In this document: piece by piece, positions 1 to 6,115 of the stretch
Layout: each line of letters opens with the position of its first letter
Position numbering within the stretch: position 1 is the stretch's first letter
Assembly: GCA_029858145.1 (NCBI GenBank)
Contig: JAOUFP010000016.1
Coordinates: 1 to 14,931 of the forward strand
Source of the DNA: Nitrospirota bacterium
GTDB lineage: Bacteria > Nitrospirota > Thermodesulfovibrionia > Thermodesulfovibrionales > UBA6898
Length of the DNA stretch: 14,931 nucleotides
Direction: 5' to 3'
The notes under the pieces: generated by a model
Told to the model about the DNA's origin: nothing
The model's input: only the letters and a program-made list of their open reading frames with translations
The model's database searches: none
Made by a program: the position numbers and the translations under genes

Positions 1-1425
1 GATATTCTGCCCCTGGATCATGCTCGAGGCTGCTCCGCCTCCCATGCCTATCCGGTACGCAGGCCCGCCTATCTTTGTCACCAGCATTCCCTTTGACGGT
101 TCTTTCTTGTCGACATGCCGTGCATCCATCTGGCCCACGCCGCCGGTGAACATTATCGGCTTCAGCCATTCCCTCCGCTCTCCGTCAGGCAGTCTGAGCC
201 CCAGTGATCTCGTAAAGCCCTGAATCACGGGTTCCCCGAACTTGTTGCCGTAGTCCGAAGCCCCGTTGCTCGCCTCGATCTCTATGGTCAGGGGACTTGC
301 AAGGTTGGAAGGATAGGAGAAGGCGGCATCTTCCCACGGCAGTTGGTAGCCGGGGATATGCAGATTGCCGACACAGTAGGCGGCGGTCCCGGCTATGACG
401 AGCGCACCCCTTCCGGTTGCCTGGACATCCCTGATCCTCCCGCCGGTCCCGGTCTCAGCACCAGGGAAAGGCGCCACCCCGCTCGGGAAATTATGGGTTT
501 CCGCGGTAAATATGATGTGATATTCACGTTCGGATTTGGCGAATTTCGACATTGCGCCGGGTTTTTCAGGGGCTATTGTTTCGATATGATATCCCCTGAT
601 CGCGCTCGAGTTGTCCTTGAACGCTATGACGCTGTTGTTCTGATTCCTGTCGAGCGTCTGGCGTATGACCTCCATGAGGTTTTCAGAGACCTCTTTGCCG
701 TCGACTATCAGTCTCCCCTTGAAAAACCAGTGGCGGGAGTGTTCACTGTTTGACTGGCTCAGATCAAAGCATTCGACATTCGTCGGGTTCCGGCCGATAT
801 CCTTCACAAAAAGGTTGTAGTAATAATCAATGTCCCAGTCATCCAGCCCGAGTCCCATCTCCGCGTTGATTTTTTCGAGCGCAGGCCTGCCTTTTTCAAT
901 CAGGGGGATACTGCAGACAGGTTCTGGTTTTATCCCTGTATCGAAGGTCTCAAGCTGCCGCGGATAGATGCATTCCGTCATCCTGTCATGCAGCCCGGAG
1001 GCGAATTTTTCGATCTGCTCATTGTTCAGCCCGCCTGCTTCAAGTTTGAACCGTCTCGACCGTTCGATCCGGGTTATCTTCGAGAGGCCGCAGGCATGGC
1101 ATACTGAGACCGCGTTCGTTGACCACGCGGTGGTAAAATTCATGCGCGGGCCGACCTCAATAAGGCAGTGACGAGTGGCGAGTGACGGGTTATCAGTCAA
1201 AAAGCTTTCCAAAGAGAATTTTTCGGGTTCAAAGGTCTCGCTGAGGAGCCAGCGGAGCAGATCCAGTTCTTCCGGGGAAAGCGGCTCTTTCGCCTCAACG
1301 TAAAAACAGTATTCTGTTGTTATGTCCTTTATCTCCGGCGATACAGTCTGTTTTGCAACAGTCAGGAGACTCTCTTTTTTGGCATCAGCCACTGCAGGTG
1401 TTTTGTATCTGTACAATAATGACAA
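1..1425 (-). CDS. purL: Phosphoribosylformylglycinamidine synthase PurL, N-terminal 475 residues (gene runs off left edge)
   Basis: PurL makes FGAM from FGAR, ATP and glutamine-derived ammonia in de novo purine synthesis. The reading frame is open from 1425 to the left edge. It shows the long-type layout: an N-terminal PurS-like region (about residues 1-150), then the linker motif NSEHSRHWFF with Glu228 and His229, then the nucleotide-binding ETHNFPSGVAPFPGAETGTG stretch (His311), and GGPAYRIGMGGGAASS near residues 452-467. The start is taken as TTG at 1425-1423: AGGGG lies six bases before it and no better codon is near. The next in-frame ATG lies beyond conserved sequence. Family members of this kind are about 1,250-1,300 residues with a fused glutaminase domain, or about 1,000 with a separate PurQ; the window cannot say which. 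It follows the PurS-like gene by 74 bases. Residues 86-92 are encoded by a 7-bp tandem repeat (see findings). Confidence 0.97.
   Translation of the reverse strand, partial: MSLLYRYKTPAVADAKKESLLTVAKQTVSPEIKDITTEYCFYVEAKEPLSPEELDLLRWLLSETFEPEKFSLESFLTDNPSLATRHCLIEVGPRMNFTTAWSTNAVSVCHACGLSKITRIERSRRFKLEAGGLNNEQIEKFASGLHDRMTECIYPRQLETFDTGIKPEPVCSIPLIEKGRPALEKINAEMGLGLDDWDIDYYYNLFVKDIGRNPTNVECFDLSQSNSEHSRHWFFKGRLIVDGKEVSENLMEVIRQTLDRNQNNSVIAFKDNSSAIRGYHIETIAPEKPGAMSKFAKSEREYHIIFTAETHNFPSGVAPFPGAETGTGGRIRDVQATGRGALVIAGTAAYCVGNLHIPGYQLPWEDAAFSYPSNLASPLTIEIEASNGASDYGNKFGEPVIQGFTRSLGLRLPDGERREWLKPIMFTGGVGQMDARHVDKKEPSKGMLVTKIGGPAYRIGMGGGAASSMIQGQNI
1168..1188. repeat. Three tandem 7-bp units inside purL
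   Basis: On the plus strand the units read GTGACGA, GTGGCGA and GTGACGG, with a decayed fourth unit (GTTATCA) after them. Three heptamers equal 21 bases, so the purL frame is kept; they encode Pro-Ser-Leu-Ala-Thr-Arg-His on the minus strand. A related heptamer block lies at 5558-5638, which suggests a dispersed repeat family rather than chance. Confidence 0.7.
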
Positions 1426-1499
1426 ATGATTCCCCTTTGGTTGTTATTTCTGTTTACTTATGAACGGTTATCCTCTGCCTCACGGGCAGTTCCGCTCTT

Positions 1500-1685
1500 T
1501 CAGGCGATAACCTTTCCCCCGGAAAGAATGCACTTTTCCGTTACAATGCCGTCTTCGGTCTCAATTTCAAAATGGTAATCTTCTATCTCACCGTCACGAA
1601 GTATACGCTGGAAGAGATCCTCGAGCCTTTTCTGCATCTCCTCTGTTGAGCCAGTTTTCACCGTAACAAATATTTTGGCCTTCAT
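1500..1685 (-). CDS. Short PurS-like protein between purB and purL
   Basis: This is a 61-residue protein whose position between purB and purL is where purS often sits. Its start (MKAKIFVTVKTG) resembles the first strand of PurS, and its middle (LFQRILRDGEIEDYHFEIE, residues 24-42) resembles the last helix and strand of PurS, which ends in an IEDY.xE motif. PurS is normally about 80 residues. Here the helix and strand that should lie between those two parts appear to be missing, and about 19 residues (TEDGIVTEKCILSGGKVIA) extend the C-terminus. The start ATG shares one base with the purB stop (TAATG), so translation is probably coupled. Because the neighbouring PurL already has its own N-terminal PurS-like region, a standalone PurS would be redundant. 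The gene is real by context. The PurS relationship is inference from two short matches, and it may instead be an unrelated small family. Confidence 0.65.
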   Translation of the reverse strand: MKAKIFVTVKTGSTEEMQKRLEDLFQRILRDGEIEDYHFEIETEDGIVTEKCILSGGKVIA

Positions 1686-2986
1686 TATCCTGCTTTTCCG
1701 AATACCCTTTTGAAGATATAGTCGATATTCCTGAAATAGTGCTTGAGATCGAAAATATCATTCAGCTCTTTTGGAGAAAGATATTTTTTGATATCCCTGT
1801 CTTTCAGCAGAAGCGCCTTAAAATCCTTTCTCGTCTTCCAGCTCAGCATCGCGTTTTTCTGGACCAGCGCGTAGGCGTCCTCCCTGGTCATCCCTTTCTC
1901 GGTCAGATTGATGAGCACATTTTGAGAATTGTAGAGACTATAGCTCCTGGCCATATTCTCTTTCATCCGCTCCGGATAGACCTGGAGCCCGGAAAGTATC
2001 CCGGTCAGACGGTTGAGCATATAATCCACAAGAATCGTGCTGTCAGGGATGATGACCCGCTCGACAGAAGAATGGGAGATGTCCCTTTCATGCCACAATG
2101 CTACATTCTCGAAAGCTGCAACCGCATTTGCCCTCACAACCCGCGCGAGTCCTGAAAGGTTTTCGCAGCCAACAGGATTACGCTTGTGGGGCATGGCAGA
2201 CGAGCCTTTCTGGCCCTTTGCAAAGGGCTCCTCGGCCTCGAGCACCTCGGTCCGCTGCAGATGCCTTATCTCCACCACTATCTTCTCGATTGAAGCCGCG
2301 ATGATGGCAAGTGTCGAAAGATACTCCGCATGCCTGTCCCTTTGCACGACCTGTGTGGCAATCGGCTCAGGCTTCAGGCCGAGTTTTTTGCAGACCTTCT
2401 CCTCTATATCCACCGGGATATTCGAAAAGGTCCCCACCGCTCCGGAGAATTTCCCGATGCTGATCGTCTTTCTCGCCTTCTCCATCCGTTCGAGATTTCT
2501 CTTTGCCTCTTCATACCAGAGCGCGAATTTCAATCCGAAGGTCATCGGCTCGGCGTGCACTCCGTGACTCCTGCCGATGCAGACCGTATCTTTGTACAGA
2601 AATGCCTTCTCTTTCAAAACGGCAAGAAGGTTTTTGATATCTTTGATTATGATTCCTGCCGCCTCTTTCATGAGCAGGGACTGCGCGGTATCCACGATAT
2701 CAGACGAGGTGAGCCCCTTGTGAACATAACGGGAATCAGGACCCACATGCTCGGCAACCGAGGTGAGAAACGCGATCACGTCATGCTTGACAACCGCCTC
2801 GATTTCATCAATCCGGGCGACATCAAATCCTGCCTTCTCTTTTATCACTTCCAGTGACTTTTTCGGGATCCTTCCAAGGTCTGCCCATGCCTCACAGGCA
2901 GCGATCTCGACGTCAAGCCATTTTCTGAACCTGTTTTCCGGCTCCCAGAGCCTTCCCATCTCCTGTCGTGTGTACCGTGCTATCAT
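1685..2986 (-). CDS. purB: Adenylosuccinate lyase PurB
   Basis: PurB removes fumarate from SAICAR (IMP synthesis) and from adenylosuccinate (AMP synthesis). The product is 433 residues, the usual length for the short bacterial type. The fumarase/aspartase superfamily signature SSAMPHKRNP sits near residues 263-272, on the flexible loop that carries the catalytic serine. The N-terminus (MIARYTRQEMGRLWEPENRF) is typical. TSSDIVDTAQ near residues 93-102 and the SHGVHAEP motif near 140-147 hold further active-site residues. AAAGGGG precedes the ATG at good spacing. It is the first gene of a purB, PurS-like, purL transcript, with a candidate promoter about 90 bases upstream. No frameshift or missing motif is seen. 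Confidence 0.98.
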   Translation of the reverse strand: MIARYTRQEMGRLWEPENRFRKWLDVEIAACEAWADLGRIPKKSLEVIKEKAGFDVARIDEIEAVVKHDVIAFLTSVAEHVGPDSRYVHKGLTSSDIVDTAQSLLMKEAAGIIIKDIKNLLAVLKEKAFLYKDTVCIGRSHGVHAEPMTFGLKFALWYEEAKRNLERMEKARKTISIGKFSGAVGTFSNIPVDIEEKVCKKLGLKPEPIATQVVQRDRHAEYLSTLAIIAASIEKIVVEIRHLQRTEVLEAEEPFAKGQKGSSAMPHKRNPVGCENLSGLARVVRANAVAAFENVALWHERDISHSSVERVIIPDSTILVDYMLNRLTGILSGLQVYPERMKENMARSYSLYNSQNVLINLTEKGMTREDAYALVQKNAMLSWKTRKDFKALLLKDRDIKKYLSPKELNDIFDLKHYFRNIDYIFKRVFGKAG

Positions 2987-3073
2987 AATTACCCCTTTGT
3001 ATTTTTTATTGTCATGCTGCCATCGTCCCGGTGCCGGATCAGTATCCTCCGCCCATAATTGATAACGGCATCT

Positions 3074-3103
3074 ATTTTAACAATATCGGCAATATAATGA
3101 AAA
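3074..3103 (-). promoter_or_regulatory. Candidate promoter of the purB operon
   Basis: Read on the minus strand, TTTTCA (3103-3098) and TAAAAT (3079-3074) are separated by 18 bases. The -10 matches the sigma-70 consensus at five of six positions, the -35 at four. It would leave a leader of roughly 80 bases before purB. No purine riboswitch or PurR-like operator was recognised in that leader. Confidence 0.35.
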
Positions 3104-3220
3104 CTGCTGAGGCCTTTTGTATAACTCCTGCTTCAAAATAATCGGCTTGTTATCAGGGGCATTCATTGCCTGAACACTCCCGGCACACAAGGCATTGGCA
3201 TGAAGGGCTTCTCATAACTC

Positions 3221-3257
3221 CCCCTCTCCCCCTCTTAGCTTAAGAGGGGATTAGGGG
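3221..3257. repeat. GC-rich imperfect palindrome downstream of radC
   Basis: Arms 3221-3237 and 3241-3257 pair at 14 of 17 positions around a 3-base loop. The inner nine pairs (CCCCTCTTA / TAAGAGGGG) are perfect. It lies about 22 bases after the radC stop but is not followed by a U-tract in either direction, so it is a poor intrinsic terminator. Its CCCCTCT/AGAGGGG composition resembles short palindromes dispersed between genes in many bacterial genomes. The rest of the gap 2987-3278 holds the candidate purB promoter and nothing else I can support. Confidence 0.6.
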
Positions 3258-3278
3258 CTTTAAAGGATACAGATGCAT

Positions 3279-4076
3279 TCATCCCATGGCCTCATACACC
3301 GGCAGCGTACCCTCCCGCGAAAAGCTGTAGATATGCTCTCCGGCAACTATGATATGATCAGCCACCCCGATGCTGATGGCGCCGAGCGCCTGTACCAGAT
3401 GCCTGGTGAGTTTATGGTCCTGGGCAGAAGGCCTGGCATTGCCGCCCGGATGGTTATGGGTGAGGATGACGGACGATGCTTTATGCCTGACCGCTGCCTC
3501 AACAACATGCCTCGGATGCACGAGGGCGTCCTTCACCGTGCCCTCGCTTATTAATGCCGGATAGAGCACCCTGAGCTGAGAATCAAGGCAGAGCACATAG
3601 AACACTTCCTCGGAACGTCCTGCCATGAGGGGGACAAGATATTCAGCTGCCGACTCAGAATTGTTCAGGGGCTTGCGGGTGTGCTTAACGCGATCGTGAA
3701 AATAGCGGCGGGTGACCGGAGAAATCATTGAAAGAAACGCGGCCGTATTTGCGCCGACCCCTTCGACGCCCGCCAGATCCTTTGGATCTGCCTCAAGCAC
3801 GGCGGAAAGACTTCCGAATCTCAGCATCAGTCTGTGTGCGATCGGGTTTGTATCGTGGCGCGGGATCGCCTGAAATAAAAGCAGTTCAAGGACCTGATGA
3901 TCCTCAAAATTGTCCAGCCCCTCCCTGAGAAACCGCTCCCTCAAGCGTTCCCTGTGGCCGTTGTGGAGTTGTTGATGGCTTGAAAGCTTATCCAGATGCC
4001 GCTCCTCTGGCGTCATAAGAGACACGACTTGCAGGGCACGTATTCTTAAGGGTAATTTCTTCGAGCCGGAAGGCAT
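3279..4076 (-). CDS. radC: RadC family JAB/MPN-domain protein
   Basis: This 265-residue protein has the two RadC parts. A helix-hairpin-helix region near residues 45-110 includes GLDNFEDHQVLELLLFQAIP and the GVEGVGANTAA turn. The C-terminal JAB metalloprotease-like domain carries THNHPGGNARPSAQD (about residues 205-219), whose two His and final Asp would bind zinc. RadC was once linked to DNA repair; its biochemical role remains unclear. The ATG at 4076 is poorly served by a ribosome site, and the frame is closed by TAA just upstream. An alternative ATG at 4016 (MTPEERHL) also fits, because family similarity only begins near residue 38. A 41-codon ORF with an excellent ribosome site overlaps this 5' end in another frame. 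The gene appears to be transcribed alone. Confidence 0.94.
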   Translation of the reverse strand: MPSGSKKLPLRIRALQVVSLMTPEERHLDKLSSHQQLHNGHRERLRERFLREGLDNFEDHQVLELLLFQAIPRHDTNPIAHRLMLRFGSLSAVLEADPKDLAGVEGVGANTAAFLSMISPVTRRYFHDRVKHTRKPLNNSESAAEYLVPLMAGRSEEVFYVLCLDSQLRVLYPALISEGTVKDALVHPRHVVEAAVRHKASSVILTHNHPGGNARPSAQDHKLTRHLVQALGAISIGVADHIIVAGEHIYSFSREGTLPVYEAMG

Positions 4077-4113
4077 CTGTATACATTCTTATCTTCCAGG
4101 ACACCCCCGGCAT
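3988..4113 (-). other. Short upstream ORF overlapping the radC start
   Basis: The ATG at 4113-4111 has AAGGAGG five bases before it, the strongest ribosome site near radC. It opens a 41-codon frame that ends at TAA 3990-3988, inside radC and in a different frame. The peptide (MPGVSWKIRMYTDAF...) has no recognised domain. It could be a leader that couples ribosomes into radC, or a sign that the radC 5' end has shifted frame. Expression is unproven. Confidence 0.35.
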
Positions 4114-4139
4114 GCATTCCTCCTTTTAAAAAGTCATTC

Positions 4140-4169
4140 ATATTATTTGATTTTCCGGGCAAAATGCAA
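4140..4169 (-). promoter_or_regulatory. Weak candidate promoter for the short upstream ORF and radC
   Basis: On the minus strand TTGCAT (4169-4164) and TAATAT (4145-4140) are 18 bases apart. Both match the sigma-70 consensus only partly. The position is right: the strong AAGGAGG site lies a short distance downstream. Confidence 0.25.
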
Positions 4170-4243
4170 CAAGACAGCCGCTCTCACAAAGGAAAGCCTG
4201 GCATGCCTTATTCTTAAATCTTTCTGGTGGCAATCAAACGATG

Positions 4244-4384
4244 AGTCAGGAGAAGGCACTGAGCGCGGCTTCTCCTCCGAAGGCGGATAAAATTTCCGAT
4301 AGACCGACAGACTGCTTATATGAATATCGGGAGGAAAATGCCCCGGAGCAAGGCGAAAATGAGCGCCGATGCCTTCTCCTGACT
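4244..4384. repeat. 141-bp element bounded by perfect 15-bp inverted repeats
   Basis: The ends are AGTCAGGAGAAGGCA (4244-4258) and its exact reverse complement (4370-4384). Inside, the arms continue as an imperfect inverted repeat (GCGC pairing with GCGC, then patches of TTTCC and CCGATA against TATCGG), so the whole element could fold into a long hairpin or cruciform with a loop near its centre. It encodes no protein of note. No obvious target-site duplication flanks it and no U-tract follows it. A MITE-like non-autonomous element is the best reading; a structured RNA or transcript-end hairpin for the rib-nusB operon is possible. It takes up most of the 4077-4416 gap. Apart from the radC upstream ORF and promoter candidate, I see nothing else there. 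Confidence 0.7.
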
Positions 4385-4416
4385 TTGGAATACATCATTA
4401 TTATGAATAATGCGGA

Positions 4417-5154
4417 CTAGAGTCCGTATGAAAGCCTTTCTATCAGGAACTCGGGCAATCCGGCATCTCCCATCCTTTTTTGTGTGACCCCGATATCGTA
4501 TCCTACTCTTACCAGCTCAATCCTGCCGTCATCCACCATCGCGTAACAGGCCCTGGGGTCCCCGTCCCTCGGCTGGCCGATGCTCCCGGCATTGACTATA
4601 TATCTGCAGCCCGTCTTTTTCCGCATCTCCTGCTTATGTGTGCAGAGCTCGCCTTCCGGCTGCATCTCGATGATAAAAGGTTTATGGCTGTGCCCGATAA
4701 AACAGATGTCTGTCTGCATATACTGAAAGCTCATTTTTGCGTCTGACAGTTTTAAAAGATAATGCCACTGTTGGGGTTCATCTGGTGTGGCGTGTACCAG
4801 GGTAATGGCCATCTCCCTTATCTCCGCCTTCAGGGGAGAACGCCTGAGAATTTCCCTGTTGCCTGTGGTTAAGACCCCTCTGGTCCACGCAAGAGCAATC
4901 CTTGCATTTTCATTGAAAGACGCCGGATCAGTAAGACCCAGCAATCCCCAGTCATGATTTCCTGCGATCATTATCCTGCATTCCGCGCTCAGGAGTTCGA
5001 CGCATTCATTTGGTTCAGGTCCGTATCCCACTGCATCCCCGAGAAAAAATACGTCCTGAATCTGTCTTTCTTTGATGTCTTTCAGTACAGACCTGAGTGC
5101 TTCGGCGTTTGCATGGGCGTCCGAAATTACCGCATATTTACTTTGATTTCCCAT
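4417..5154 (-). CDS. Calcineurin-like metallophosphoesterase
   Basis: This 245-residue cytosolic protein shows the five metal-binding blocks of the calcineurin-like superfamily in order: SDAHAN (residues 11-16), GDAVGYGPEPNE (about 40-51), GNHD (about 65-68), the late HATP block (about 120) and GHSHKP (about 154-159), followed by NAGSIGQPRDGDPRA. This pattern matches the small YfcE/Metallophos_2-type group, which cleaves phosphodiesters or nucleotides. The substrate cannot be read from sequence. Canonical members have SDIHSN where this has SDAHAN, which keeps the metal-binding Asp and His. The ATG lies 17 bases inside the end of nusB and has no good ribosome site, so it is probably translated by coupling. 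It is the last gene of the long minus-strand run; the 141-bp inverted-repeat element begins 32 bases after its stop. Confidence 0.92.
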   Translation of the reverse strand: MGNQSKYAVISDAHANAEALRSVLKDIKERQIQDVFFLGDAVGYGPEPNECVELLSAECRIMIAGNHDWGLLGLTDPASFNENARIALAWTRGVLTTGNREILRRSPLKAEIREMAITLVHATPDEPQQWHYLLKLSDAKMSFQYMQTDICFIGHSHKPFIIEMQPEGELCTHKQEMRKKTGCRYIVNAGSIGQPRDGDPRACYAMVDDGRIELVRVGYDIGVTQKRMGDAGLPEFLIERLSYGL

Positions 5155-5551
5155 GAATATGCGCGATCTTGTCGAGAAGGCCGTTTATGAATGCGACCGA
5201 TTCCAGGGCAGAATATTTTTTTGCGATTTCCAGCGCCTCATTTATCGTTACCGCGGCCGGGATATCACTTCGATAAATGATTTCATAGACAGCACACCTC
5301 AGAATATTCCTGTCCACGGCTGCCATCCTCTCCATCTTCCAGTGTTCGGCAGCCTCCTGAACCACCCTGTCAATTTCCTCAAGGTGTTCTAACGTGCCGC
5401 TGACAAGCTCACCGGCAAATTTTTTGAGCTCTTCATTCTTTTTTTGGTCAGGAGAGCGTTCTTCGGTAAATTCCAGGCTGGAACGATCTCCTGCAAATTC
5501 ATGCTGGAATAACATCTGCAGCGCATATTCACGTGCTTTGCGGCGGTTCAT
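5138..5551 (-). CDS. nusB: Transcription antitermination factor NusB
   Basis: NusB binds boxA RNA together with NusE (ribosomal protein S10) to allow antitermination of rRNA operons. The product is 137 residues, normal for the all-helical family. The N-terminus MNRRKAREYALQMLFQHEF is typical, and the C-terminal half contains the conserved IPAAVTINEALEIAKKYS and SVAFINGLLDKI stretches (about residues 96-128). These define the start firmly. It is unusual that no Shine-Dalgarno sequence precedes this ATG: the bases before it belong to the heptamer repeat block. The ribH-nusB order is one of the commonest bacterial gene pairs. Confidence 0.97.
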   Translation of the reverse strand: MNRRKAREYALQMLFQHEFAGDRSSLEFTEERSPDQKKNEELKKFAGELVSGTLEHLEEIDRVVQEAAEHWKMERMAAVDRNILRCAVYEIIYRSDIPAAVTINEALEIAKKYSALESVAFINGLLDKIAHIHGKSK

Positions 5552-5557
5552 GCGTTT

Positions 5558-5638
5558 GTGACGCGTGATGAATGATGGGTGATGAGTGTCCCTTTTTGTT
5601 CAGTTCGTTTACTCATTACGCGTTACGCACCACTCATA
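5558..5638. repeat. Inverted pair of 7-bp tandem repeat blocks filling the ribH-nusB gap
   Basis: The left block (5558-5585) is four heptamers: GTGACGC, GTGATGA, ATGATGG, GTGATGA. The right block (5611-5638) is four heptamers of the opposite orientation: ACTCATT, ACGCGTT, ACGCACC, ACTCATA. About 25 unrelated bases lie between them. The innermost parts (GTGATGAGT and ACTCATTAC) can pair. The right block supplies the ribH stop codon, and the left block ends seven bases from the nusB start codon. Confidence 0.75.
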
Positions 5639-6095
5639 ACTTCTTGAAGATTTGGGCCATTTCCATGGCTGTCACTGCAGCATCGAACCCCTTGTTCCCG
5701 CTCTTGGTGCCGGCCCTCTCGACAGCCTGTTCAATAGTATCTGTCGTCAGCACCCCAAAGGCTATCGGCACCCCGGTCTCCATCGAGGCGGTCGCGACCC
5801 CCTTTGAAACTTCAGATGCCACATAATCAAAATGAGGTGTCGCACCCCTGATGACCGTGCCAAGGCAGATAAGCGCATCATAAGAACCCTTGGCGGCAAT
5901 TTTTTTTGCCGTCAGAGGGATTTCAAAGGCGCCGGGGACCTTGATCACATCAATATCTTCCTCTTTCGCACCGTGCCGCAGCAATGCGTCAACAGCACCT
6001 TCAAGGAGCTTTCCTGTTATAAAGTCATTGAACCTGCTGACGATAATCGCAAATTTGAGTCCCTTTGCCTGAAGTTCACCCTGAATAACTTTCAT
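5634..6095 (-). CDS. ribH: 6,7-dimethyl-8-ribityllumazine synthase RibH
   Basis: RibH condenses 5-amino-6-ribitylaminouracil with 3,4-dihydroxy-2-butanone 4-phosphate to give lumazine, the substrate of riboflavin synthase. The product is 153 residues, typical of the capsid-forming family. Visible motifs are SRFNDFITGKLLEGA (substrate loop), VPGAFEIP, LGTVIRGATPHFDYV with the catalytic-region His, and PIAFGVLTTDTIEQAVERAG. I prefer the ATG at 6095: a GAGGGGG site lies just before it and MKVIQGEL is the usual family start. An ATG at 6119 overlaps the ribBA stop (ATGA) and would add eight residues, but has no good ribosome site. The stop codon lies in the heptamer repeat. Confidence 0.97.
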   Translation of the reverse strand: MKVIQGELQAKGLKFAIIVSRFNDFITGKLLEGAVDALLRHGAKEEDIDVIKVPGAFEIPLTAKKIAAKGSYDALICLGTVIRGATPHFDYVASEVSKGVATASMETGVPIAFGVLTTDTIEQAVERAGTKSGNKGFDAAVTAMEMAQIFKKL

Positions 6096-6115
6096 TTTTA
6101 CCCCCTCGTTCTTGC

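Noticed and set aside
343..753. 136-codon plus-strand ORF opposite purL
   Set aside because: It lies wholly antisense to well-conserved PurL motifs, has no recognisable domain, and is explained by the codon structure of purL.
1475..1489. Short CTGCC/GGCAG hairpin before purL as an attenuator
   Set aside because: Five base pairs with a 5-base loop and no partner structure or U-tract is too weak to support regulation.
2037..2567. 176-codon plus-strand ORF opposite purB
   Set aside because: It is a shadow of purB, which carries the SSAMPHKRNP signature on the other strand.
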